NCBI GenBank assembly: GCA_963842155.1
Contig: CAWJFP010000040.1
Coordinates: 1 to 64,000, forward strand
Direction: 5' to 3'
From: CAWJFP01 sp963842155
GTDB taxonomy: Bacteria; Pseudomonadota; Alphaproteobacteria; JACZXZ01
Length of the DNA stretch: 64,000 nucleotides
Positions 29,503-40,159 of the stretch are shown here, piece by piece. The stretch's first letter is position 1, and the number at the start of each line of letters is the position of its first letter. Below the pieces are notes generated by a model. That model was not told the DNA's origin, made no database searches, and saw only the letters and a list, made by a program, of their open reading frames with translations. A program made the translations under genes and the position numbers.

Positions 29503-30759
29503 TCAAAGGACCGCCCGCGACAGCATGGCCCGCAGCAGCACGTTGCAGCCCGCTGCCAGATCGTCCGGCGTGGCGTCCTCGACCTCATTGTGACTGATAC
29601 CGTCCGCGCAGGGAACAAAGATCATGCCGGTGGGCGCGACGCGGCTGATATAGCAGGCGTCGTGACCGGCGCCAGAGACGATCTCCATGCTCCGGAATCC
29701 CGCCGCGCCGGCCGCCTGGCGCACCGCCTCGACGCAGCCGCGGTCGAAGACAATGGGCGGCGAGTACCAGATCTCCTTGAGCTCGTACGCGAGGCCGGAC
29801 TTGCCGCAAATCTCATCGGCCGCCGCTCGCAGCTCCGCCGCCATGGCGGAAAGCACCTTGTCCTCGGGATGGCGGAGATCGATCGTGAAGAAGACCTGCC
29901 CCGGTATCGTATTGCGGGAGTTCGGGCTCGATTTGATCAACCCCACCGTGCCGACGGCGTGAGGCGCATGGGCGAGAGCGATGCGGTTCACCTCGGCGAT
30001 GAGGCGCGCGGCGCCCAAAAGCGCGTCCTTGCGCCGCTTCATGGGCGTGGTGCCGGCATGGGCTTCGGCGCCGGTGACGGTCGCTTCGTACCAGCGCTGG
30101 CCCTGCGCGCCGGTGACGATGCCGATGGTCCGCTTCTCGGCCTCGAGGATGGGACCTTGCTCGATATGGGTCTCGAAGAAGGCGCCGAAGGGCCGCCCGC
30201 CGCAGGGCTCGGCGCCGAGATAGCCGATGCGCTCCAGCTCCGCGCCCAAGGTCTTGCCGTCGAGATCGGTGCGCGAATGGCCATAGGCTTCGTCGAACAC
30301 GCCGGCGAAGACGCCGGAGGCGGTCATCGCCGGAGCGAAGCGCGAGCCCTCCTCATTGGTCCAGACCGAGACCTCGATCGGCGCGTCCGTCTCGTAGCCC
30401 AGATCGTTCAGCGTGCGGATCACCTCGAGCCCGGCGAGCACGCCGTACACGCCGTCGAACTTGCCGCCCGTCGGTTGCGTGTCGAGATGGCTGCCCGTCA
30501 CCACCGGCGGCAGCGAAGCATCGCGTCCCGGCCGCCGCGCGAAGATATTGCCCATGCGGTCGATCGTGATCTTGCAGCCCGCCTCCTCGCACCAGCGGAC
30601 GAAGAGGTCGCGTCCCTCCTTGTCAAGATCGGTCAAGGCGAGCCGGCAGCAGCCGCCCTTGGCCGTGGCCCCGATCTTGGCCATCTCCATGAGGCTGTCC
30701 CACAGGCGGTCGCGGTTGATCGCCAGGTTCGTCGTGCTCGCTTGTCGCTCTTCCGTCAT
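29503..30759 (-). CDS. Zn-dependent M20-family amidohydrolase, probable N-carbamoyl-beta-alanine amidohydrolase
   Basis: This 418-residue protein belongs to the hydantoinase/carbamoylase group of M20 peptidase-like enzymes. Metal-ligand segments are GSHLDTQPTGGKFDG, TNEEGSRF and the C-terminal GAGHDA and SHNEVEDA. The dimerisation domain has ETHIEQGP and GAEAHAGTTPM. In the pathway context it should hydrolyse N-carbamoyl-beta-alanine (or its methyl analogue) to beta-alanine, CO2 and ammonia. The ATG at 30759 lies 13 bases after preA. Confidence 0.88.
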   Translation of the reverse strand: MTEERQASTTNLAINRDRLWDSLMEMAKIGATAKGGCCRLALTDLDKEGRDLFVRWCEEAGCKITIDRMGNIFARRPGRDASLPPVVTGSHLDTQPTGGKFDGVYGVLAGLEVIRTLNDLGYETDAPIEVSVWTNEEGSRFAPAMTASGVFAGVFDEAYGHSRTDLDGKTLGAELERIGYLGAEPCGGRPFGAFFETHIEQGPILEAEKRTIGIVTGAQGQRWYEATVTGAEAHAGTTPMKRRKDALLGAARLIAEVNRIALAHAPHAVGTVGLIKSSPNSRNTIPGQVFFTIDLRHPEDKVLSAMAAELRAAADEICGKSGLAYELKEIWYSPPIVFDRGCVEAVRQAAGAAGFRSMEIVSGAGHDACYISRVAPTGMIFVPCADGISHNEVEDATPDDLAAGCNVLLRAMLSRAVL

Positions 30760-30772
30760 CGGACGCCCCGAC

Positions 30773-32050
30773 CTATTCCGCCGCCTGCTGGCGGCGCGGA
30801 TTGCGCGGGTCGTGCAGCCAGTCGAGCGGCGGCTTGCCGTTGTCGACCTCGACCATGCTGATGCAGTCCTCGACTGGGCAGACATACATGCAGAGATTGC
30901 AGCCGACGCACTCCTTGTCGATCACCTCGTAGCGCCGCTCGCCGTTCGTGCGCTGCGCCGCGATCGCCTGGTGCGCCGTATCCTCGCAGGCGATATGGCA
31001 AAGGCCGCACTTGATGCATTTGTCCTGATCGATCTTGGCGATGATCTGGTAGTTGATGTCGAGATACTGCCAATCGGTCACGTTCGGTACGGCAAGGCCG
31101 CGGAAATCGTCGAGGCGGCGATAGCCCTTGCCGTCCATCCAGTTCGCCAGGCCGTCGATCATGTCGTCGACGATCTTGAAGCCGTAATGCATGGCTGCGG
31201 TGCAGACCTGCACGGTGCCGGCGCCAAGCGCGATGAACTCGGCCGCGTCGCGCCAATTCTCGATGCCGCCGATGCCGGAGACGGGAAGACCCTTGCATTG
31301 CGCGTCGCGCCCGATCTCGGCGACCATATGGAGCGCGATCGGCTTCACCGCGGGGCCGCAATAGCCGCCATGGGTGCCCTTGCCGCCGACCACGGGCTCG
31401 GGCGCCATGCGGTCGAGATTGACGGCGATGATCGAGGTGATCGTGTTGATGAGCGAGACGGCGTCGGCACCACCCTGCTTCGCCGCTCGCGCCGGGCCGA
31501 GGATGTTCGCGACGTTGGGCGTCAGCTTGACCAGGACGGGCATCCGCGTGTGTTGCTTGCACCAGCGGGTGACCATCTCGACATATTCGGGCACCTGGCC
31601 GACGGCCGAACCCATGCCGCGCTCGGACATGCCGTGCGGGCAGCCGAAATTGAGCTCGACGCCGTCGGCGCCGGTCTCCTCGACGCGGGCGAGAATGCTC
31701 TTCCAGCTCTCCTCCTCGCACGGCACCATGAGCGAGACGACGAGCGCCCGGTCGGGCCAATCGCGCTTCACCTGCTTGATCTCGCGCAGGTTCACCTCGA
31801 GCGGCCGATCGGTGATGAGCTCGATATTGGTGAAGCCGGCGACGCGCTGGCCGTGAAAGCTGATCCCGCCATAGCGCGACGAGGTATTGACGATCGGCGG
31901 GTCCTCGCCAAGCGTCTTCCATACAACGCCACCCCAGCCCGCCTTGAAGGCGCGCACTACGTTGTATTCCTTGTCGGTCGGGGGCGCGGAGGCGAGCCAA
32001 AACGGGTTGGGCGACTTGATTCCGGCGAAGCTGTTTCTGAGGTCGGCCAT
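30773..32050 (-). CDS. preA: NAD-dependent dihydropyrimidine dehydrogenase subunit PreA
   Basis: PreA is the catalytic FMN subunit that reduces uracil or thymine to the 5,6-dihydro form. The 425-residue protein has a dihydroorotate dehydrogenase-like barrel with LNFGCPHGMSERGMG and SGIGGIENW. Two C-terminal [4Fe-4S] motifs follow: CIKCGLCHIACEDTAHQ and CVGCNLCMYVCPVEDC. It starts at 32050, four bases after the preT stop, and works with PreT as an electron-bifurcated dehydrogenase. Confidence 0.94.
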   Translation of the reverse strand: MADLRNSFAGIKSPNPFWLASAPPTDKEYNVVRAFKAGWGGVVWKTLGEDPPIVNTSSRYGGISFHGQRVAGFTNIELITDRPLEVNLREIKQVKRDWPDRALVVSLMVPCEEESWKSILARVEETGADGVELNFGCPHGMSERGMGSAVGQVPEYVEMVTRWCKQHTRMPVLVKLTPNVANILGPARAAKQGGADAVSLINTITSIIAVNLDRMAPEPVVGGKGTHGGYCGPAVKPIALHMVAEIGRDAQCKGLPVSGIGGIENWRDAAEFIALGAGTVQVCTAAMHYGFKIVDDMIDGLANWMDGKGYRRLDDFRGLAVPNVTDWQYLDINYQIIAKIDQDKCIKCGLCHIACEDTAHQAIAAQRTNGERRYEVIDKECVGCNLCMYVCPVEDCISMVEVDNGKPPLDWLHDPRNPRRQQAAE

Positions 32051-32054
32051 GTCC

Positions 32055-33407
32055 TCACCCATTCCCACGTTCGAGGAACCGATCGATCGAGCGCGCCGCG
32101 CGCTTGCCGTCCTCGACGGCGGACACGGTCAGATCGAGCCCCGAGATCATGTCCCCGCCCGCCCAGACGTCGGGCAGCGAGGTCTTCCTCTCCTCGTCCA
32201 CGAGGAGCTTGCCGCCCTTGGTCTCCAAAAGTCCGCGCGCGCCGTCGGCAAGCGGATCGGCCACCAGGACCTGCCCGATCGCCTTGAAGACCATGTCGGC
32301 CGCCAGCGTGAAGCGGTCGCCCGTGCCCGTCAGCCGTCCCTGCCCGTCGAGCTGGGTATATTCGAACTCGACCTCGCGCAGCTTGCCCGCCGCGCCGACG
32401 AGGCGAAGCGGCCTGGCCCACAGCTTGATCTTCACGCCTTCGGTCTGCGCGAATTCGCGCTCATGCCAGGTAGCCCCCATGGATTCCTTGCCGCGCCGAT
32501 AGACCATGGTGACGTCCTCGGCGCCGAGGCGCTTGCTCTGGACCGCGATATCGATCGCCGTATTGCCGCCGCCGATCACCACCACCTTGCGCCCGACGGG
32601 CAGCGTCGAAAGGTCCTTCGTCTGGCGCAGGGTCGCGATGTATTCGACGGCGTTCTGGACGCCCGCCAGCCCCTCGCCCTCCAGCCCGAGCGCATTCACC
32701 CCGCCGAGGCCGGCGCCGAGGAAGACCGCTCCATAGTCCCGCCGCAGATCGGCCAGCTTGAAGTCGCGCCCCAACGCCTTTCCTGTCGCGAGCCGGATGC
32801 CGCCGAGGGCGAGGATGAAATCGACCTCGCGCTGGGCGAAGTCATGCGCCACCTTGTAGGCGGCGATGCCGTATTCATTGAGACCGCCGGCCTTCTCGCG
32901 CGCCTCGAAGACCACGACGTCATGGCCGAGCCGGGAGAGGGCATGGGCGCAGGTCAAGCCCGCCGGGCCCGCGCCGACGACCGCCACCTTCTTGCCGCTC
33001 GGCGCCGCGCGCCCGAACGGTTGGATGCCTTGCTCGAAGAGAAAGTCGGTGGCATAGCGCTGCAGCCGGCCGATCCGCACCGGCTTGCGCTCCTGATCGT
33101 TGCGCACGCAAGCGTCCTCGCAGAGGACCTCGGTGGGACAAACCCGCGCGCAGGTGCCGCCCATGATGTTCGCCTCGAGGATGCGGATCGCCGAGCCCTT
33201 TATATTGCCGGTCGCGATCTTGCGGATGAAGCCCGGTATGTCGATGCCCGTCGGGCAGGCCTCGATGCAGGGCGCGTCATGGCAGAAATAGCAGCGGCTC
33301 GACTCGATCACCGCCATGTCGCGGTCGAGCGTCGGCTGGAGATCGTCGAAATTCTCCGCATATTGCCCGCTCGCGAGACGGCCCGCGGCGATGTCACCGT
33401 CAGACAC
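32055..33407 (-). CDS. preT: NAD-dependent dihydropyrimidine dehydrogenase subunit PreT
   Basis: PreT passes electrons from NAD(P)H through FAD and iron-sulfur centres to PreA. The protein resembles the glutamate synthase small chain: N-terminal cysteine-rich CYFCHDAPCIEACPTGID and CARVCPTEVLCEDAC, FAD fingerprint VAVVGAGPAGLTCA, and the NAD-binding VVIGGGNTAIDIA. A GTG at 33407 with an AGGGG site gives 449 residues. The frame stays open upstream to 33521, but that would cross the operator region. It is the first gene of the minus-strand pyrimidine operon. Confidence 0.92.
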   Translation of the reverse strand: MSDGDIAAGRLASGQYAENFDDLQPTLDRDMAVIESSRCYFCHDAPCIEACPTGIDIPGFIRKIATGNIKGSAIRILEANIMGGTCARVCPTEVLCEDACVRNDQERKPVRIGRLQRYATDFLFEQGIQPFGRAAPSGKKVAVVGAGPAGLTCAHALSRLGHDVVVFEAREKAGGLNEYGIAAYKVAHDFAQREVDFILALGGIRLATGKALGRDFKLADLRRDYGAVFLGAGLGGVNALGLEGEGLAGVQNAVEYIATLRQTKDLSTLPVGRKVVVIGGGNTAIDIAVQSKRLGAEDVTMVYRRGKESMGATWHEREFAQTEGVKIKLWARPLRLVGAAGKLREVEFEYTQLDGQGRLTGTGDRFTLAADMVFKAIGQVLVADPLADGARGLLETKGGKLLVDEERKTSLPDVWAGGDMISGLDLTVSAVEDGKRAARSIDRFLERGNG

Positions 33408-33501
33408 GATGCTGCCCCTTCGCGACGCCGAGCGTGCATTTTTGCCCGGCTTGCCATCTTCCCTGCCGGTCGCGGCCGATCCATCGACGGGATTTCGCGC
33501 C

Positions 33502-33510
33502 TTGACCGAT
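33502..33510. promoter_or_regulatory. TTGACCGAT half-site in the preT/regulator intergenic region
   Basis: The half-site TTGACCGAT is 33 bases (about three helical turns) from the full palindrome at 33535-33550. It resembles half of the RutR recognition sequence and may be a secondary site. Confidence 0.4.
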
Positions 33511-33534
33511 CCTTGCCGCAAAAGATATGGAAAC

Positions 33535-33550
33535 TTGACCGATCGGTCAA
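33535..33550. promoter_or_regulatory. Palindromic operator of the RutR type
   Basis: TTGACCGATCGGTCAA is a perfect 16-base palindrome in the 243-base region between divergent preT and the TetR-family gene. The known RutR site is TTGACCANNTGGTCAA, differing only at the inner positions. Similar sites lie in the other divergent promoter at 35871. It is the likely binding site of the regulator encoded at 33651. Confidence 0.75.
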
Positions 33551-33650
33551 CTCCTGCTTGGCCAGGCGTTGCGAAATATGTTAATCGGTAGCGGCCTATC
33601 CGGACGCCGCGGCGTCCGCAAGAAAATCTTGCAACCTCAGGGGACCGGAC

Positions 33651-34400
33651 ATGCGCGCCTCCGTGAGCAACGCGTCACGCGGCAGGGAGGAGGAGCGCGT
33701 CGCCCCGCCGCGCGCCGCGCGCACGCGCAACGGCAGCGGCGACGCCGGCAGCATCAGGGCGCGCAACCGCGCGCGCATCCTCAAGGCGGCCGAGGCGGTA
33801 TTCGCCAAGAAGGGCTTCGACGGCGCCACGACGAGCGAGATATCGCGTCTCGCCGGCCTGCCCAAGGCGAACCTGCATTACTATTTCCGCACCAAGGAGG
33901 ACCTCTATCACGCGGTGCTGCAGAATATCATCGATCTGTGGCTCGGTGCGCTCGACAGGCTCAAGGCCGAGGCGGAGCCGGCCGACGCCATCGCCGACTA
34001 TATCCGCGAGAAGATGGCCTATTCGCGCGACTGGCCCAATTCATCGCGCATCTTCGCCATCGAGGTCATCACCGGCGGCAAGCGCATCGCGAATTTCCTC
34101 AAGCGCGAGCTGCCGCGGATCGTGCGCGAGAAGGTCAAGGTGCTGGAGGCCTGGTCGCGCGCCGGCAAGATCGACCCCGTCGATCCCGCGCAGTTCCTCT
34201 CGCTCATCTGGGCGACGACGCAGCATTATGCCGACTTCGCCGCGCAGGTCGCGGCCCTTCACGGCAAGCCGCGCATCGACGAGAGCATCATCGCGTCCGC
34301 GACCAAGAACGTGACGGCGATCATTCTCAAGGGCGCCGGCGTGCGGGGCCACAGCGTTTTCACGTCAAGTGGAAACGCGAAAAGCCCACGCGGCGCTTGA
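33651..34400 (+). CDS. TetR-family regulator, RutR-like
   Basis: This is a 249-residue repressor with a basic N-terminal extension, a helix-turn-helix domain (AVFAKKGFDGATTSEI, then LPKANLHYYFRTKEDLY near residue 78) and a RutR-like C-terminal domain with WATTQHYADFAAQV. RutR of Escherichia coli controls pyrimidine use and binds uracil or thymine. The position between preT and the aminotransferase, with RutR-type palindromes on both sides, supports the same role. It is divergent from preT. Confidence 0.85.
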   Translation: MRASVSNASRGREEERVAPPRAARTRNGSGDAGSIRARNRARILKAAEAVFAKKGFDGATTSEISRLAGLPKANLHYYFRTKEDLYHAVLQNIIDLWLGALDRLKAEAEPADAIADYIREKMAYSRDWPNSSRIFAIEVITGGKRIANFLKRELPRIVREKVKVLEAWSRAGKIDPVDPAQFLSLIWATTQHYADFAAQVAALHGKPRIDESIIASATKNVTAIILKGAGVRGHSVFTSSGNAKSPRGA

Positions 34401-34467
34401 GCGGCCAGAGGCAAGAAATGCTGGAGCGACTCCGCCCTAGCGAATATCGCTCCAGCCGCGGTCCGTT

Positions 34468-35802
34468 TCATGCCGCCTTTTTCAAGATGCCGCGCAAGAC
34501 GTCGAAGATCTGGTCGATCTGGCCCTTCTCGACGATGAGCGGCGGCGAGAGAGCGATGATGTCGCCCGTCGTGCGGATGAGCACGCCCGCCTCGTACGCC
34601 GCAAGGAAGGCCGCGAAGCCACGCGCCGAAGGCTTTTCCGGGATGGATTCGAGCTCGATGCCGGCGACGAGGCCGAGATTGCGCAGATCGACGACATGCG
34701 GCTCGCCTTTGAGCGAATGGACCGCGTCCTGCCAATAGGGCGCGAGCTCGGCCGCACGCTCGAACAGCCCCTCCTCCTTGTAGATGTCGAGCGTGGCGAG
34801 CGCGGCGGCGCAAGCGAGCGGATGGCCCGAATAGGTGTAGCCGTGGAAGAGCTCGATCACGGTCTCCGGGCCCTTCATGAAGGCGTCGTAGATCGCCTTC
34901 CGGGCGAACACCGCGCCCATCGGCACCGTGCCGTTGCTGATGCCCTTGGCGACGGTCATCAGGTCGGGCACGACGCCGAAATAATCCGCGGCGAAGCCGG
35001 CGCCCAGCCGGCCGAAGCCGGTGATCACCTCGTCGAAAATGAGGAGGATGCCGTGCTTGTCGCAGATCGCCCGCAGGCGCTCGAGATAGCCCTTGGGCGG
35101 CACCAGCACGCCGGTCGAGCCGGCGACGGGCTCGACGATGACCGCCGCGATGGTGGAGGCGTCGTGCAGCGCCACCAGCCGCTCGAGATCCTCCGCGAGA
35201 TGCGCCCCCCAGGCCGGCTGCCCGCGGCTGAAAGCATTGTGCTCGATGTCATGCGTATGGCGCAGATGATCGACGCCGGGAAGCAGCGTGCCGAACGACT
35301 TGCGGTTGCCCGCGATGCCGCCGACCGAGATGCCGCCGAAGCCTACCCCGTGATAGCCGCGCTCGCGCCCGATGAGCCGCATGCGCGTTGCTTGCCCGCG
35401 CGCCTGATGATAGGCAATGGCGATCTTGAGCGCCGTGTCCACGGCCTCGGAGCCCGAATTGGTGAAGAACACATGGTCGAGATCCTGCGGCAGCATGGCG
35501 GCAAGCCGCGCCGCGAGCTCGAAGGCGCGCGGATGGCCCATCTGGAAGGCGGGCGCATAGTCCATCTCGGCCACCTGGCGCTGCACCGCTTCGACGATCC
35601 GCGTACGGCAATGGCCGGCGTTCACGCACCAGAGCCCGGCCGTGGCGTCGAGCACGCGGCGGCCGTCCGCCGTCACGTAATGCATGCCGGAGGCGCCGGT
35701 GAAGAGGCGCGGATTGGCCTTGAACTGCCGGTTCGCGGTGAACGGCATCCAGAAAGGATCGAGATCGTTCGGCGCCGCGCCGCCGCGCCCTGCCATAGCC
35801 AT
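34468..35802 (-). CDS. Class III omega-aminotransferase, probable beta-alanine:pyruvate type
   Basis: This is a 444-residue PLP enzyme. It has the substrate-binding WMPFTANRQFK start, NSGSEAVDTALK, ERGYHGVGFGG, the FDEVITGFGRLG aspartate and the PLP-binding Lys in TVAKGISNG near residue 285. It should transaminate beta-alanine or 3-aminoisobutyrate to the semialdehyde, the last step encoded in this locus. The ATG at 35802 follows a GGGGAGGG site. It is divergent from the hydantoinase gene and convergent with the TetR gene. Confidence 0.9.
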   Translation of the reverse strand: MAMAGRGGAAPNDLDPFWMPFTANRQFKANPRLFTGASGMHYVTADGRRVLDATAGLWCVNAGHCRTRIVEAVQRQVAEMDYAPAFQMGHPRAFELAARLAAMLPQDLDHVFFTNSGSEAVDTALKIAIAYHQARGQATRMRLIGRERGYHGVGFGGISVGGIAGNRKSFGTLLPGVDHLRHTHDIEHNAFSRGQPAWGAHLAEDLERLVALHDASTIAAVIVEPVAGSTGVLVPPKGYLERLRAICDKHGILLIFDEVITGFGRLGAGFAADYFGVVPDLMTVAKGISNGTVPMGAVFARKAIYDAFMKGPETVIELFHGYTYSGHPLACAAALATLDIYKEEGLFERAAELAPYWQDAVHSLKGEPHVVDLRNLGLVAGIELESIPEKPSARGFAAFLAAYEAGVLIRTTGDIIALSPPLIVEKGQIDQIFDVLRGILKKAA

Positions 35803-35870
35803 TGCCGCGCCCTCCCCGGGTTGAAGACGAACGACCTTGTTTTTGCCGCGTTCCGTCACTCTAATAACAG

Positions 35871-35886
35871 CTGACCAACCGGTCAA
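35871..35886. promoter_or_regulatory. RutR-type operator between aminotransferase and hydantoinase genes
   Basis: CTGACCAACCGGTCAA matches the palindrome at 33535 in both half-sites except for the first base and the centre. It sits 68 bases before the aminotransferase start and 124 before the hydantoinase start, so it can control both. Confidence 0.65.
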
Positions 35887-35914
35887 ATTCCCTGACGCGA
35901 GCGTCCCTCGCGAA

Positions 35915-35926
35915 TTGACCGGCCGG
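35915..35926. promoter_or_regulatory. TTGACCGGCCGG possible second operator half-site
   Basis: TTGACC followed by GGCCGG is 44 bases downstream of the better palindrome and closer to the hydantoinase start. The left half fits the operator consensus, whereas the right half is only partly symmetrical. Confidence 0.35.
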
Positions 35927-35979
35927 CGGCAACTCGCTTATGCTTTCGCCGTGCCCCGGATCTCTGGCAAGGTCTTTGA

Positions 35980-37455
<1,476 letters not shown>

Positions 37456-37531
37456 GGGTGCGGCGCCCGGACATCGACAGCGCGTCCGCAAGCCGGCGCC
37501 GCTTGCCGCCGGCACATCCTCGTCCAGCAAT

Positions 37532-37555
37532 CGGGTAGCCCGCCTTGGCTACCCG
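37532..37555. terminator. Hairpin after the hydantoinase gene
   Basis: CGGGTAGCC and GGCTACCCG form a perfect 9-base stem with a CGCCTT loop, 77 bases after the stop. No T-run follows. The stem covers a possible TTG start at 37545 of the next gene, which argues for the later ATG. Confidence 0.5.
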
Positions 37556-37625
37556 GGACAACGCGACTCCCCTACTCGAAGCGAAGAAAGGCGGCGCCTC
37601 GTCGGGCCAGGGCGGGCGGCCCAGC

Positions 37626-39336
37626 ATGCGAATAGGCCTCACCATCGTCGCCTTCTCCATCGTCGCCTTCTTCGCCTTTGTCGTCGTCTTCGTTCTCTAT
37701 TCGCTGCACGAGCGGCGCGCGACGATTGAAGACGCCGGCCGGGAAAATCGGAGCCTCGCCCGCACGCTTGAGCAGCATGCCGCCCGGACCTTCGACACGG
37801 TGGATTTCCTGCTGCGCATCGCGACCACGCTGCTCCCTCCGGCGGACCGCAGCATGGACGCCGCGACCGCTCAAGCGGCGCTTCAAAGCTGGATTTCATA
37901 CGCGCCGCAGGCACTCACAGCATTCATGCTGAATGCGGACGGCAAACCGCTTTATGCAAGCTGGTCCCCTGCGCCGGACGACGATTTCGCCGATCGCGAA
38001 TATTTCCGCTTCCATCTGACGGAGGCCAATCGCGGCGCCCTCTTCGTCGGCCAGCCGCTCCTGGGCCGGCATAGCGGCGTGAAGGTCATTCCGGTGAGCC
38101 GCGCCGTCCGCGACGCGGACGGCAAGCTTCTGGCCGTCATGGTCGCCACGATAAAGTTGAGCTATTTCAGCGACTTCTTCGAATTCGATCAATATCGGGC
38201 GCAACGGCGTGATCGGGCTTTACCGCAAGAGCGGCCAGACGCTGGTCAGACGGCCGATGGACCAGGGCGATAGCTCGATGGCTCAATGCCCCACCTTTCG
38301 GGAGCTGGCGCAAGGCCAGACGGAAGGGACGCTCGAGAAGGAGGTTTGCGAGGACGGCGTGCCGCGCATCACCGGCTTCCATGTCGTCGCCGGCTACCCG
38401 CTGGTCATCAGAGTGGGCTTGGCGCGCAACGACGTGCTGGCGACCTGGCGCATCAACGGTTGGCGCTACGGCGCCGCCCTGCTTGCGATCGCCATCGGGC
38501 TCGCGCTCTTCAACCTGATGCTTGTGCAGCAGCTGGCCGAGCGCGACCGGGACCGCCAGGCGCTCCGCACCGCCATGGTCGAGGCCGAGTCCGCCAACCG
38601 CGCGAAATCGGAATTCCTCGCCAATATCAGTCACGAGTTGCGCACGCCGCTCAACGCGATCATCGGTTTCTCCGAGATCATCGAGAGCCGCCTCGCCGGA
38701 GCGCCGGAAACGCGGGTCTTTGCCGACTACGCCCGGCATATCTGCGACAGCGGCAATCACCTGCTCGGCCTCATCAACGATCTGCTCGATCTTTCCAAGG
38801 CCGAATCCGGGCGAATGGAGCTGGAACAGGAGCTCATCGACGTGCGCGTGGCGATCGAACGCTCGCTGGCGACGATCACGACGCTTGCCGCACGCGGCCA
38901 GATCGCTCTCGCAGTCGAGGCGCCGGAGCATTTGCCGCTCCTGCGCGCCGACGAAGTCAAGCTGCGGCAGATCCTGATCAATTTGCTGTCGAACGCGGTC
39001 AAGTTCACCCCGGCGGGCGGCGCCGTGACCGTCCGCGCGGGGCTCGAAGCGACCGGTGAGTTCGCCATCTCGGTCGAGGATACCGGGATCGGCATGAGCG
39101 CCGCGGATATTCCCGTGGCGCTCGAGCCCTTCGGTCAGATCGGCAGCGCGCTCAGCCGGCGCCACAGCGGCACCGGCCTCGGCCTGCCGCTCACGAAACG
39201 GCTGGTCGAGCTTCATGGCGGGCGGCTGGAGATCGTCAGCAGGCCTGGCAAGGGCACGGTCGTGGCGGCGCATTTTCCCGCCTCGCTGGTGGAAGCCGAG
39301 CACGCCGAGGCCGCCCCGATCGGCGCGGCAACGTGA
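37626..39336 (+). pseudogene. Membrane sensor histidine kinase, frameshifted
   Basis: The first frame gives a membrane helix (IGLTIVAFSIVAFF) and a periplasmic dCache/PAS-like sensor ending VIPVSRAVRDADGKLLA. At about 38192, after FFEF, the frame is lost; one base later it resumes as NIGRNGVIGLYRKSGQ. The rest is complete: second membrane helix, phospho-acceptor FLANISHELRTPLNAI, ATP-binding NLLSNAVKFTPAGG, DTGIGM and GTGLGLPLTK. Deleting one base restores about 569 residues. No response regulator is adjacent, so it is an orphan kinase. The frameshift may be real or an error. Confidence 0.85.
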
Positions 39337-39368
39337 GGCGCCGCCCGGCAGCCCGATCGCATCCCGCG

Positions 39369-40046
39369 TTAGTCGATGATCTTGAGCCGCCGCAGGGTCT
39401 CGTCGATCTCGGGACGGGTCAGGACGCCCTTGTCGATCTCGGCGAGGCGTTTTCGCTCGCGCGCCGCCTGCTCCGTCGCGAGCTTGGCGACCGTGGCCGC
39501 ATCCTCGAGCGGCACCACCGTCACCCCGTCGCGGTCCGCGACAACGAGATCACCGGGGCGCAGCGCCACGCCCCCGCAAGCAATGATCCCGCCCATCTCG
39601 CCCGTGCCGTCCTTATGGCAGCCGTTGGGATTGAGTCCGCGCGCATAAACGGGCAGGCCGAGCGCCTCGATCTCCGGCCCATCGCGCACCGTGCCGTCGA
39701 CGATGAGCGCGCGCAGCCCGGCCTTGACCGCGCTCGTGGCCATGATCTCGCCGAAGCTGGAATTGGTCCTGTTGCCTTGCGTATTGACGACGACGATGTC
39801 GCCGGGCGCCGCCAGCGCCAGCGCCTTGTGCAGCATGAGATTGTCGCCCGAATGAAGCCAGACGGTCAGGGCCGGGCCGATGATGCGCGACGAGGGCCAG
39901 ATCGGCTTGATGCCGCTGTCCATGGCGCCGAGGCGCGACATGCTGTCCGCGACTTGCGCAGCCGAAGCCTCCCCGAACGCGGCAAGAAGCGCGGGCTCGG
40001 GCCGCCGCCAAGGCGGATGGACGCGAAAGCCGACTTTTCCCGCCAT
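39369..40046 (-). CDS. RraA-family protein (HMG/CHA aldolase-like)
   Basis: This is a 225-residue protein of the RraA-like fold. The typical segment FGEIMATSAVKAGLRALIVD with GTVRD contains the Gly-rich loop and Arg-Asp pair that bind metal and oxaloacetate in 4-hydroxy-4-methyl-2-oxoglutarate aldolases. Some relatives only inhibit RNase E. The specific substrate is not evident and no aromatic pathway genes are adjacent. Confidence 0.85.
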   Translation of the reverse strand: MAGKVGFRVHPPWRRPEPALLAAFGEASAAQVADSMSRLGAMDSGIKPIWPSSRIIGPALTVWLHSGDNLMLHKALALAAPGDIVVVNTQGNRTNSSFGEIMATSAVKAGLRALIVDGTVRDGPEIEALGLPVYARGLNPNGCHKDGTGEMGGIIACGGVALRPGDLVVADRDGVTVVPLEDAATVAKLATEQAARERKRLAEIDKGVLTRPEIDETLRRLKIID

Positions 40047-40159
40047 CGGGCCTCTCCATCCCGCGCGCCAGTGCTACCGCCCTGGCTTGTTCCGCGGTTG
40101 CCCGAGCCTTATATCAGCGGGTCACGGTGCCGGCCAGAACCCGGCAGAAGGAGGAGGAT

